A stretch of DNA of 44,845 bases from a virus: positions 1-44,845 of IMG/VR virus record IMGVR_UViG_3300025009_000029. One strand, given 5' to 3'. Below the pieces are notes generated by a model. The model made no database searches, was not told the origin of the DNA, and saw only the letters and a program-made list of their open reading frames with translations. The position numbers and the translations under genes were made by a program. How positions within the stretch are numbered: the stretch's first letter is position 1; the number at the start of each line of letters is the position of its first letter. Shown one piece after another: positions 38,923-44,845 of the stretch.

Positions 38923-39467
38923 TATTTTCCTCTCATAATTGGATTGTGAATACCCCATCGTTCGGGCACAATATATTTGTCAGACTTCCAAGTTCTATTT
39001 GCAATCACGTCTTTTATCGCCTTCCTAGTAACACCATATTCTTTTGCCAACATATCGGTGGTCATAATCTTTTCTGCGTATACTTTCCTTATCTCGTTAA
39101 CATCGTTTTGTGTAAGCTTCGCGGTGTGACATCGTTCTCCGCGAGCTTGTCTATTAGGATTAACTGGTTCTCTGCTTCCCCTTCCTTTTTTCCACTTGTC
39201 GTTGCTATTGTCTTGCGCTGTTCCTAAAAACAAGTGATTTGGATTGACACATGGTGGGTTGTCGCAAGTATGGCATATCTGCATACCTATAGGTATATCC
39301 CCGTGTAATAATTGCCAAGACACTCTATGAGAACCAACATTAATATGTCCATTCCAAAACGCCCCGTAACCGCTGATCGCGAAGCGTCCAGCCGTCCATT
39401 CCCAACAATCATCTTCTCCTTTCACGTTAACCTTCTTCCAAAAACGCTCTGGAAATATATTATTCAC
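38922..39467 (-). CDS. HNH homing endonuclease with C-terminal helix-turn-helix (181 aa)
   Basis: The N-terminal part is an HNH_3-type nuclease: CWEWTAGRFAISGYGAFW, HRVSWQLLHG, then ICHTCDNPPCVNPNHLFLGT with the metal-binding His and Asn residues. A C-terminal helix-turn-helix (LTQNDVNEIRKVYAEKI ... LAKEYGVTRKAI) binds DNA. The start is GTG 39467 with GAGAGGTTCGA. It sits directly next to a second HNH gene and to SSB. Confidence 0.9.
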   Translation of the reverse strand: MNNIFPERFWKKVNVKGEDDCWEWTAGRFAISGYGAFWNGHINVGSHRVSWQLLHGDIPIGMQICHTCDNPPCVNPNHLFLGTAQDNSNDKWKKGRGSREPVNPNRQARGERCHTAKLTQNDVNEIRKVYAEKIMTTDMLAKEYGVTRKAIKDVIANRTWKSDKYIVPERWGIHNPIMRGK

Positions 39468-39760
39468 TCGAACCTCTCTTTAGTTTTCAAATTGAGAGAG
39501 TTATACCAGGAATCCATATCTTCCCCAGCCTCTTTTTGTCTTTTCCAGAACCCGCATCGGTGTTCGTAGGAATTGACCAGCCCTAATTGATGGCACTCGT
39601 GGCAAACAGCCTCTAAATTTCGGGGATCATCTAACTTTTTATTGCCTTTCCTTCGATGAACAATACAATGATGAAGTTCTGTTGCTTTATTCCAGTAACA
39701 AACTTGACAATACTCACCACGCTTTGCAATGATACTGTCAAACAACTCTTTGTCATACAT
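39464..39760 (-). CDS. HNH nuclease (98 aa)
   Basis: CQVCYWNKATELHHCIVHRR, then LEAVCHECHQLG, is a compact HNH with two CxxC zinc pairs and the central HH. AAGGAGGTAGT precedes ATG and the stop overlaps the next HNH start (GTGA). It could be a homing nuclease or a packaging-linked HNH protein; isolation from terminase favours the first. Confidence 0.85.
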   Translation of the reverse strand: MYDKELFDSIIAKRGEYCQVCYWNKATELHHCIVHRRKGNKKLDDPRNLEAVCHECHQLGLVNSYEHRCGFWKRQKEAGEDMDSWYNSLNLKTKERFE

Positions 39761-39761
39761 A

Positions 39762-40586
39762 CTACCTCCTTACCGCATCAAAGTATTCATCATCAGGAGT
39801 AGAGGGGCGGAAACCTTTGGGTAATCCTGCGCCTCTTTTATGCTGTGCAATCGTACCTTTGAATGTCTTTAGAAATGAGTGTAGGTCTGCGTAAACCAAA
39901 CCCTTACTATCAAACTTATCAATGAGTTCGCGGAGTATTTCCCACGCTTGATCTATTCCACCTGCGAGTTCGATCATATCTGTAGAGGGAGACCACCAAA
40001 ACTTCTGGATAGTGGAAGCAGGTACATCTTCTGGAAAGTCTAGTTGCGTCTTTGCTTTGAAGCGAGTAATGAGTTCGTCTCGCAATTTCTTTTCAGATTT
40101 TGTTTTCGTTTTTGGAAAACGATTGTTTGTATTCTCTGTTGTAGTCTCTGCTGTATTCTCTGTAGTTCCTATTAACGAATGTGGCGTTGCCATGTTCCCG
40201 AAAGCCGTATCGCCATGTTCCCCATCTTGGCGTTGTGGATTTCCCGAACTTGGCGTTGCCACTATGCCCTCCCATAATTCATCAAGTTTATCCTTGTTCA
40301 CTTTGAATAACATTCGATGTTCTATCCGTTGGTATTTTTCTTCCAACAAACCAACATCAACAAGATTCTTCCTGGCGGTCTTTTGTTCATCGTAAGATAA
40401 TCCGGTTTCTTTAGTTATTTCTTCTGCTGTTTTGTAAATCCAATTATCTTTGAGGGTTTCCTTACCTATCCAATAAATGAATTGGCACAAGAATACTGTT
40501 GCCGATGTGCTTTTAGTGATTACCCGAAGGTTGGGATAATATGCCACTGGTTTTCCGATGCCTTCTAATGTTTCTGATAACTTCAT
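39762..40586 (-). CDS. DnaD-like replication initiation protein (274 aa)
   Basis: An N-terminal winged helix (about 1-100; VAYYPNLRVITKSTSATVFL, YKTAEEITKETGLSYDEQKT) is followed by an acidic/Asn/Thr-rich linker (110-165) and a C-terminal domain with WEILRELIDKF and LHSFLKTFKG. This resembles phage replisome organisers of the DnaD/DnaB type, which open the origin and recruit the host helicase. It fits the absence of a phage polymerase. Confidence 0.78.
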   Translation of the reverse strand: MKLSETLEGIGKPVAYYPNLRVITKSTSATVFLCQFIYWIGKETLKDNWIYKTAEEITKETGLSYDEQKTARKNLVDVGLLEEKYQRIEHRMLFKVNKDKLDELWEGIVATPSSGNPQRQDGEHGDTAFGNMATPHSLIGTTENTAETTTENTNNRFPKTKTKSEKKLRDELITRFKAKTQLDFPEDVPASTIQKFWWSPSTDMIELAGGIDQAWEILRELIDKFDSKGLVYADLHSFLKTFKGTIAQHKRGAGLPKGFRPSTPDDEYFDAVRR

Positions 40587-40939
40587 GCCAACCCCTCGCG
40601 TTCAAAATAAAACAAGAATTTGTCGGGATCTGGAACGGTTATTCCTTTTTCGGCAAGCCACATAATTTGAGCGAAACTAAAAATCATCCCCATATTTTTT
40701 TGATACCACAGTCTAAATTCTTCCAATGACTTGATTCGCTTTGAGGAATTACAGGCCTTGCAACACGGCACTAGGTTGTCAATGGAATTGTCCTTTGCTG
40801 TAAATATCGGAACAACGTGGTCTATCGTAAAATGACAGTTGTGAGAATCATCAAACTCTATTCCACAATACCAACACTTACCTTTTGTTTTGTTCCACAC
40901 TTCAATGACGGTTTTGGCGCTAAACGTTGTTTGTGACAT
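40583..40939 (-). CDS. HNH endonuclease (118 aa)
   Basis: CWYCGIEFDDSHNCHFTIDH, then NLVPCCKACNSSKRIKSLEE, is a canonical HNH with zinc CxxC pairs and the DH catalytic pair. ATG 40939 follows CGGGAGAGAA; the frame reaching 41023 runs through the structured leader and is rejected. It has its own candidate promoter and a terminator-like leader (40955-41046), unusual for this operon. Confidence 0.87.
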   Translation of the reverse strand: MSQTTFSAKTVIEVWNKTKGKCWYCGIEFDDSHNCHFTIDHVVPIFTAKDNSIDNLVPCCKACNSSKRIKSLEEFRLWYQKNMGMIFSFAQIMWLAEKGITVPDPDKFLFYFEREGLA

Positions 40940-40954
40940 TTCTCTCCCGAAAAT

Positions 40955-41046
40955 AAAAGCCCTGCCGCCCAAAGATGATTGGTTGCTGAGGCCAACGGTG
41001 GGTAGCAGGGTTTTTATAATCATCTATCCATTAACCTCAGCAACCA
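40955..41046 (-). ncRNA. Structured leader or small RNA with terminator and competing 12-bp stem
   Basis: Read leftward: UGGUUGCUGAGG (41046-41035) at the 5' end, GAUGAUU (41024-41018), the terminator arm AAAAACCCUGC (41015-41005), then CCUCAGCAACCA (40991-40980), AAUCAUC (40980-40974) and GCAGGGCUUUU (40965-40955). The terminator stem is 11 bp with a U-rich end. The 5' segment is a perfect 12-bp complement of 40991-40980, and GAUGAUU/AAUCAUC would cross it as a pseudoknot. It may be an attenuator for the HNH gene or a separate RNA of about 90 bases. Confidence 0.6.
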
Positions 41047-41048
41047 TA

Positions 41049-41077
41049 ATTATACGACTTTCTTATTTCCATTGCTA
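41049..41077 (-). promoter_or_regulatory. Candidate leftward promoter of the structured leader
   Basis: On the - strand, a consensus TATAAT (complement of 41049-41054) lies 17 bases from TAGCAA (complement of 41072-41077, three of six matching). The predicted start, near 41042, falls in the first arm of the leader. Confidence 0.5.
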
Positions 41078-41079
41078 TT

Positions 41080-41709
41080 TTATTTCCCCCAATTTGCGAT
41101 CAGTACCTTCGCAGCGTCCATCTTGAACTTGTCGATCTCGGAGAACTCATCGGGTTTCTTTTTGCGCTTATCGACCTTTGAATTGAATCGTCTAACCAAT
41201 TCTTCTCTAGTCAACTCGCCATATGGTACACCCTCGCTTGATATAGCCGTTTTCGCCATCTCAACAGTCATACCTTCGACTGCGCCCAACTTTACCGCTT
41301 CGTCTTTCACGGATGGTTCTTTGTTCTCCACGTGTGGTTTGTGTGCGTCAGTATCTTCATCGGCGTACATCCCCAGGATAGAAGCAAGCGCATACCTGCG
41401 TAGATAGGTGATGGCTTTCCCCGCTTCCTGCGCGATATTATTCCCCTCAATAGGGATGGTTACGGTAGACGATATACTTTCGCCGGATTCGTGGATAAGC
41501 ATTGTAGTGATTCCAACTTGACCACTACCACCCACTACTAACTGACTTACCGCTAGACCATTTGCTTTCAATACTGGTTTGGCTGTTTCGATCACAGAAC
41601 CCAGGTCGGCATACTTTGATTTATAGAACGGATTGGTTGCGTTCATAGCAACCGCTTTCATTTGTGACTGTGCGTTTACAAGAGCCTTTGCTAGATTTAC
41701 GTTTTCCAT
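41080..41709 (-). CDS. erf: ERF-family single-strand annealing protein
   Basis: LAKALVNAQSQMKAVAMNAT, NPFYKSKYADLGSVIETAKP, VLKANGLAVSQLV and AGKAITYLRRYALASILGMY are the family's conserved blocks. ERF proteins anneal complementary single strands and promote recombination or circularisation of phage DNA. Two ATG codons (41712, 41709) follow AGGAGA, and the second is better spaced. The C-terminal part (about 150-209) is charged and variable, as usual. Partners in the window are SSB, DEDDy exonuclease and VRR-NUC. Confidence 0.9.
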   Translation of the reverse strand: MENVNLAKALVNAQSQMKAVAMNATNPFYKSKYADLGSVIETAKPVLKANGLAVSQLVVGGSGQVGITTMLIHESGESISSTVTIPIEGNNIAQEAGKAITYLRRYALASILGMYADEDTDAHKPHVENKEPSVKDEAVKLGAVEGMTVEMAKTAISSEGVPYGELTREELVRRFNSKVDKRKKKPDEFSEIDKFKMDAAKVLIANWGK

Positions 41710-41716
41710 CATTCTC

Positions 41717-42037
41717 CTATGGTATATCCATCATCTCAACATCACACTCAATAGGGAATACTCCCTCTTTCTCACAATCCAAACAAATCTCATGTTCTCG
41801 TAAATACCAATCTCCTCCTACAAATACATCAGAACCGATACGATCAACATTCTCATGGGGGCAGTTCAACTGTTCTGATAACTTCCAGGCTGTAGTCTGT
41901 AGTCTTTTACACTGTTCAAGTTTCTCATTCTTGGCATCAGGACTACCAACCATGATAACATATTCTTCCCATGCTTCTTCTGCCAGGTCACGAGCGAGTT
42001 CATATTCTACAACATCAATAGGTTTACGGGCAAACAT
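41717..42037 (-). CDS. Zinc-site protein of unknown function (106 aa)
   Basis: AAGGAGGAATAA gives an ideal site. The N-terminal 55 residues are helical (EYELARDLAEEAWEEYV, LEQCKRLQTTAWKLSEQ), the C-terminal part has CPHENV and HEICLDCEKEGVF, which may bind zinc. It directly precedes ERF (7-base gap) and may be its partner. Confidence 0.72.
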   Translation of the reverse strand: MFARKPIDVVEYELARDLAEEAWEEYVIMVGSPDAKNEKLEQCKRLQTTAWKLSEQLNCPHENVDRIGSDVFVGGDWYLREHEICLDCEKEGVFPIECDVEMMDIP

Positions 42038-42217
42038 TTATTCCTCCTTGATGATAAGGTGAATGTCGGACGACAAAGGATTGAACGCAACGGTACGATC
42101 TTGGTGATTCTTAGCCCACCACAAGCCATCTTCTTTTAGCAGAAGGGTAAATGGCGCTGATTGTTCTCCGTTCTCGCTCCCCCAAATCAACCTAAACTTA
42201 TCGCCTACGTTTATCAT
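42038..42217 (-). CDS. Small beta-rich protein (59 aa)
   Basis: ATG 42217 overlaps the previous stop (ATGA), and the stop meets the start of the next gene (TAAATG). MINVGDKFRLIWGSENGEQS, then FTLLLKEDGLWWAKN, reads as a small beta barrel. No family was recognised. Confidence 0.7.
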   Translation of the reverse strand: MINVGDKFRLIWGSENGEQSAPFTLLLKEDGLWWAKNHQDRTVAFNPLSSDIHLIIKEE

Positions 42218-42423
42218 TTCAAATGCTCGACTGGTTCAAATCTGACGTTGTAGAAATAGTATCCGCCTACCGGGTCAATGTCCGTTGTTTCGTCAGGTAT
42301 AAAACCTCCCCCATACCACCCGCCATCGTTTTTATGGAAGTCACCCTCTCCAACCCTTCCAATCAAATACGCGTCATTATGAAAACTATCTTTGATGCCA
42401 ATTTTGGTAATCTTGACTTTCAT
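42214..42423 (-). CDS. Small beta-rich protein (69 aa)
   Basis: GAAAGGAGTGAGGAA precedes ATG; ATGA overlaps at both ends. KVKITKIGIKDSFHNDAYLI, GGWYGGGFIPDE and a final YYFYNVRFEPVEHL suggest an all-beta fold. Function unknown. Confidence 0.7.
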   Translation of the reverse strand: MKVKITKIGIKDSFHNDAYLIGRVGEGDFHKNDGGWYGGGFIPDETTDIDPVGGYYFYNVRFEPVEHLK

Positions 42424-42512
42424 TTCCTCACTCCTTTCATAATCTGTTTATGAGAATAGTACCCACATGGGAGTATAACAAAGATGTAAATGACTAACCA
42501 TATCCAGTCCAT
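42420..42512 (-). CDS. Single-helix membrane micro-protein (30 aa)
   Basis: The start overlaps the previous stop (TAATG) and the stop overlaps the next start (ATGA). MDWIWLVIYIFVILPCGYYS is one transmembrane helix, followed by a basic end (HKQIMKGVRK), giving an N-out orientation by the positive-inside rule. Its ribosome site (GGGGGAATA) lies in the previous gene. It might alter membrane physiology early in infection. Confidence 0.65.
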   Translation of the reverse strand: MDWIWLVIYIFVILPCGYYSHKQIMKGVRK

Positions 42513-42697
42513 TATTCCCCCAATCTATCGCGCAGGCAGTATTCAAAGTAGTCAATAATTTCTTTTGCTGTTATTTCTCCGTTCTTTACGGCTTCTTCTA
42601 TTCTGCCACACGGTAGTTCCTCGTCCTCTTTCCTGTCATAGTAAATGAAGTCTGCTACAATGTCGCTAATTGTGGCCAATATAATTTGCTTATCCAT
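42512..42697 (-). CDS. Small acidic helical protein (61 aa)
   Basis: GAAAGGAGATAAT precedes ATG. The product is helical and acidic (IILATISDIVADFIYYDRKE, ITAKEIIDYFEYCLRD). It is the first gene after the palindrome at 42755-42771 and so probably starts an operon segment. Function unknown; an acidic early protein could be a DNA mimic. Confidence 0.72.
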   Translation of the reverse strand: MDKQIILATISDIVADFIYYDRKEDEELPCGRIEEAVKNGEITAKEIIDYFEYCLRDRLGE

Positions 42698-42754
42698 ATT
42701 ATCTCCTTTCGTATATCATTGTACATCTAATTTCCCAATTTGTTACCACGAGTT

Positions 42755-42771
42755 TTGTCAAAGTTTGACAA
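42755..42771. promoter_or_regulatory. 17-bp perfect palindrome TTGTCAAAGTTTGACAA (candidate operator)
   Basis: Two 8-bp half-sites flank a central base, in the 125-base gap between the genes at 42823 and 42697. TTGACA-like sequences in it could also serve as a -35 box. Related sites occur at 43288-43304 (14/17) and 3241-3257 (16/17). Confidence 0.55.
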
Positions 42772-42822
42772 GTCAATTCAGGTAAGATATAAGACACAAC
42801 ACAACAAATACAATGAGTAGTA

Positions 42823-43029
42823 TCATCCCATATTCCAATCTTTTAGCATATGTTGCTGATTCTCAACCTTGATCTCTTTATCTATGTTATCCCTGATGTA
42901 CTTTGATACATTTCTATGCTGTTTCAAGAAGTGTAGTTGATAAGGATACACATAGACCATAAGCTCAATGACTTTCTCTTTTTTATGTGGCCTGCCAGCG
43001 CCAGGACGCGCACCGCCGTGATTATTCAT
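42823..43029 (-). CDS. Small DNA-binding-type protein (68 aa)
   Basis: It starts with GGARPGAGRPHKKEK, a basic AT-hook-like N-terminus common in phage DNA-binding proteins, followed by a strand and helices (VIELMVYVYPYQLHFLKQHR, VSKYIRDNIDKEIK) resembling a ribbon-helix-helix arrangement. The ATGA overlap ties it to the upstream gene. It ends 52 bases from the palindrome at 42755-42771, so it is a candidate for the repressor that binds it. Confidence 0.7.
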   Translation of the reverse strand: MNNHGGARPGAGRPHKKEKVIELMVYVYPYQLHFLKQHRNVSKYIRDNIDKEIKVENQQHMLKDWNMG

Positions 43030-43217
43030 AACACCCGCCTAGTTTCAAATTCAATAGCAAAGGTACAAGTCTTGCCGTTATCTTTGAAGTCCGTAACTCT
43101 GCCGTCAGGATGGCTTTCTTTTTCTTTTCGGATATACTCTTTTGGATTGTCTCCATCCTCGTAATCAAATGTATAAACAATCTTGCGGTACTTTACTAGC
43201 CCTTTAGTTGTGAACAT
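43026..43217 (-). CDS. Small protein of unknown function (63 aa)
   Basis: GAAAGGATGAAAT precedes ATG. MFTTKGLVKYRKIVYTFDYE with a later KTCTFAIEFETRRVL suggests a small beta protein. It is coupled by ATGA to the DNA-binding-type gene at 42823. It lies downstream of the palindrome-like site at 43288-43304. Confidence 0.68.
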   Translation of the reverse strand: MFTTKGLVKYRKIVYTFDYEDGDNPKEYIRKEKESHPDGRVTDFKDNGKTCTFAIEFETRRVL

Positions 43218-43220
43218 ATT

Positions 43221-43286
43221 TCATCCTTTCATAATAGCTGCTGCTAATTCAGCATAAGAGTTAAACGTCCCTGATGGGATATACAT
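43221..43286 (-). CDS. Possible micro-protein (21 aa)
   Basis: A frame MYIPSGTFNSYAELAAAIMK plus Gly fills the gap between two genes and ends three bases before the next start. It has no clear ribosome site, and the palindrome-like site lies directly upstream. It may be a leader peptide or chance. Confidence 0.3.
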   Translation of the reverse strand: MYIPSGTFNSYAELAAAIMKG

Positions 43287-43287
43287 A

Positions 43288-43304
43288 TTGTCAAAGTCTG
43301 ACGG
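43288..43304. promoter_or_regulatory. Palindrome-like site TTGTCAAAGTCTGACGG
   Basis: Matches the palindrome at 42755-42771 at 14 of 17 positions, with one half-site intact. It lies in the short gap after the Lar-like gene at 43306, where a promoter for the next genes is expected. Confidence 0.45.
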
Positions 43305-43305
43305 G

Positions 43306-43728
43306 TTATTTACACTTTTTATCGTGGAGCTGTGTCATGGTTTTCGCAACGTGTTCACATAAACTTAACTCATGTTGTAAATCACGAATTGCACGATTTA
43401 ACTCTGACACATCTTTACAATAAATAGAACGTAAAATATACTTATCGTCATCTATTGGGATAATCCTAGAGTTCCACAGCGATTCTAGGTTGTGTGCATA
43501 TGGCGAGTTTGGGTCTTGAAGAACCACGCCGCAGTTAGCACAATTAATCCACGCGAGCGGATGAGAATTGTTTTCGTCATCATACATATCCTCAATAAAC
43601 TTGTAAACTTTCCCACCACAAAATGGGCAAGGTAATAAATCTAAATCACGCTTAAACGGGTTGCCCATGGTTTCTGGTTCTTTCTCTAAAAAATCGTCCT
43701 CGTAATAATCGCCCTTTGAGTCACTCAT
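43306..43728 (-). CDS. Lar-like zinc-ribbon protein with C-terminal coiled coil (140 aa)
   Basis: LPCPFCGGKVYKF and INCANCGVVL, then LESLWNSR, fit the Lar restriction-alleviation family closely, including the final W(N)xR. An acidic N-terminal extension (1-30) and a C-terminal coiled coil (96-125), shared with the protein at 37517-37846, are added. It may protect phage DNA from host restriction. The start overlaps the previous stop (ATGA). Confidence 0.78.
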   Translation of the reverse strand: MSDSKGDYYEDDFLEKEPETMGNPFKRDLDLLPCPFCGGKVYKFIEDMYDDENNSHPLAWINCANCGVVLQDPNSPYAHNLESLWNSRIIPIDDDKYILRSIYCKDVSELNRAIRDLQHELSLCEHVAKTMTQLHDKKCK

Positions 43729-43916
43729 TTTGCCCCCAATTCAGAAGTAATCAATACTTCTCTAATTTCGAGATTTTTGTTATCTTTAATCGCCATTTCT
43801 GCGTGTGGAGTACACAAGTAAACGGGTTTACCAGTCAATACTCCAATATAGTAATATGAGGCCATGGTTTTTATTCCAAATATTGATTCACATTTCTTAC
43901 AAGTATGATCCTTCAT
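43725..43916 (-). CDS. Small zinc-finger protein (63 aa)
   Basis: GGAAGGATAAA precedes ATG. CKKCESIFG and a later VYLCTPHAEMA supply three Cys and a His for a zinc site. It is coupled to the Lar-like gene by ATGA. Confidence 0.72.
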   Translation of the reverse strand: MKDHTCKKCESIFGIKTMASYYYIGVLTGKPVYLCTPHAEMAIKDNKNLEIREVLITSELGAK

Positions 43917-43931
43917 TTTATCCTTCCTTCT

Positions 43932-43976
43932 GGTGATAATCCTTCACCATGCAGCGACCTATAATATAAGTCGCTG
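43932..43976 (-). other. Two small hairpins between genes
   Basis: CAGCGAC/GTCGCTG (43952-43958 with 43970-43976, AT-rich loop) and GGTGA/TCACC (43932-43936 with 43944-43948) lie in the 72-base gap between the genes at 43989 and 43916. No U-run follows, so they are more likely processing or stabilising elements than terminators. Confidence 0.45.
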
Positions 43977-43988
43977 ATTGGGTGCGGG

Positions 43989-44543
43989 TTATAGAGAATG
44001 ATATTGCGAATCTCGAATATTGATCCAGCTTCTTGATTCTAACCCTGTATCCTTCACTAATACCTTAATAGTGTCAGGGTCTGGATGAGAAGCCTTAGCA
44101 TATACAGGTATATGTAATTCGGCGGGGCCAGCAGGTATATAATACCCTGTTGGTTCTTGTGGGTTAAGTCTGAATAAGGGACGCGGGATGTAATAATCTA
44201 CGCCGTGCCCAGCGCCTGATCCGTTATTTCCCCAGTTCCAAAACCCGAGAGTGTGAGTTTCATAAGTTGGCTCCAGGTCTTTAATATCGCACGAGCTGAA
44301 CGGGCCGCCGGATATATCTGCGTGTCCATCATCAGACAAGAAGGCTGATCCAGGTTCACAGCAGTAAGTAACGCGCCGATCCTCAACTGTCCATACTCGA
44401 CCATAACGCCCAGAAGTATGAGGGTAAACGCCGTCAAATTCTCCAAAGTCAATTACATCCCCGGACTTAACGCTGGTTCTGCGAAATTCATAAGGACTTG
44501 TAACCAAACCATTTTTATTGATTGACTCTACAATGTAATTCAT
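43989..44543 (-). CDS. Protein of unknown function (184 aa)
   Basis: AGGATAATAAA precedes ATG. The protein is beta-rich with many Gly and aromatic residues (GDVIDFGEFDGVYPHTSGRY, HTLGFWNWGNNGSGAGHGVD). No membrane or catalytic motif stands out. It is the largest gene of this early block and is separated from neighbours by short gaps, so it may be controlled on its own. Confidence 0.68.
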   Translation of the reverse strand: MNYIVESINKNGLVTSPYEFRRTSVKSGDVIDFGEFDGVYPHTSGRYGRVWTVEDRRVTYCCEPGSAFLSDDGHADISGGPFSSCDIKDLEPTYETHTLGFWNWGNNGSGAGHGVDYYIPRPLFRLNPQEPTGYYIPAGPAELHIPVYAKASHPDPDTIKVLVKDTGLESRSWINIRDSQYHSL

Positions 44544-44595
44544 TTTATTATCCTATTCTCCACGTGGTAAAGTATGCGCGGGCCACTATATGAGA

Positions 44596-44793
44596 CTAAT
44601 GGAATAATTCTTTGTTTGCCGTAACTGCGTTATCATTACACAGCTTCAAAAACTTACCGGCCTTCACAAGCTCATTGTGCTTATGCAACCATTGTGCGTT
44701 TTGATCTAATTGCCATTTATTGAAGCACTCATTACAAGCGGTAAAATGTAACCCGTGTTTGGTGCAAAAACCGCGATCTAAAATATTATCCAT
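44596..44793 (-). CDS. Small zinc-finger-like protein crossing the circular junction (65 aa)
   Basis: Full copy of the gene cut at the left edge. FCTKHGLHFTACNECFNKWQ has a CxxHxxxxxxxCxxC pattern at residues 9-23 that would bind zinc; the rest is helical (LDQNAQWLHKHNELVKAGKF). The leader is AAGGGAAATAACA. In the circle it follows the 61-residue protein at 100-285 with a 24-base gap. Confidence 0.72.
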   Translation of the reverse strand: MDNILDRGFCTKHGLHFTACNECFNKWQLDQNAQWLHKHNELVKAGKFLKLCNDNAVTANKELFH

Positions 44794-44845
44794 TGTTATT
44801 TCCCTTTACTATATAGATTATGCTATACGGCCGGAGCCAGGTTTG
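44719..44845. repeat. Terminal direct repeat, right copy (identical to 1-127)
   Basis: Exact copy of bases 1-127. Joining the two copies gives a circle of 44,718 bases, and the leftward operon then runs unbroken from 1706 across the junction to 27595. Confidence 0.97.

Noticed and set aside
1-44845. Lysogeny genes, CRISPR array or insertion sequence
   Set aside because: No integrase, excisionase, CI-like repressor, spaced repeat array or transposase was recognised on either strand.

Overview
The window looks like one complete circular-permuted or circularised genome of a tailed double-stranded DNA phage (Caudoviricetes). Its first 127 bases are repeated exactly as its last 127, leaving about 44,718 unique bases. 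No integrase, excisionase or lysogeny repressor was recognised, so a virulent life style is the simplest reading. There is a portal, a large terminase, a scaffold, a capsid protein, tail-tube-like proteins and a 2,257-residue internal virion protein, but no tape measure or contractile sheath, which points to a short-tailed (podovirus-like) particle. Strong AGGAGG-type ribosome sites, frequent TTG starts and an endolysin joining a GH25 muramidase to a C39-like peptidase suggest a Gram-positive or Chloroflexota-like host; the host is inference only.

Layout: the genome has two arms that diverge from a non-coding control region at about 1,707-3,000. The rightward arm (3,002-27,492, + strand) is the virion and lysis module: small proteins and two receptor-binding-type proteins, DUF5681-type small terminase candidate, large terminase, portal, giant internal virion protein, scaffold, capsid, decoration protein, connector, tail tube, a nuclease-like protein, tail fibres, endolysin, holin and a coiled-coil membrane protein. 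Two nearly identical 30-bp promoter elements, at 2,941 and 17,772, precede its first gene and the scaffold-capsid block.

The leftward arm (1,706 down through the window junction and from 44,793 to 27,595, - strand) is the early, replication and accessory module. It carries a tightly coupled chain of mini-proteins (many with CxxC zinc ribbons, Lar-like), an ERF annealing protein, a DnaD-like replication protein, SSB, four HNH nucleases, a VRR-NUC nuclease, a ParB-like domain protein, a five-gene sugar-transfer and methylation cassette, and a DEDDy 3'-5' exonuclease. No DNA or RNA polymerase was found, so replication and transcription should depend on the host. At least seven of its genes are shorter than 60 codons but are fixed by ATGA or TAATG overlaps with both neighbours.

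The control region holds back-to-back promoters, a small leftward unit with a tRNA-Tyr and an aberrant tRNA-like gene ending in a UUCG-loop terminator, and an AT-rich stretch with iterated TCGCG repeats and palindromes that may be the replication origin. Two HNH genes have elaborate 5' leaders: one with two hairpins whose loops are perfectly complementary (a predicted kissing complex), the other with a terminator and a competing 12-bp stem. These RNA elements, a clan-CD-protease-like motif inside the giant virion protein, and a split receptor-binding gene are the most interesting signals.
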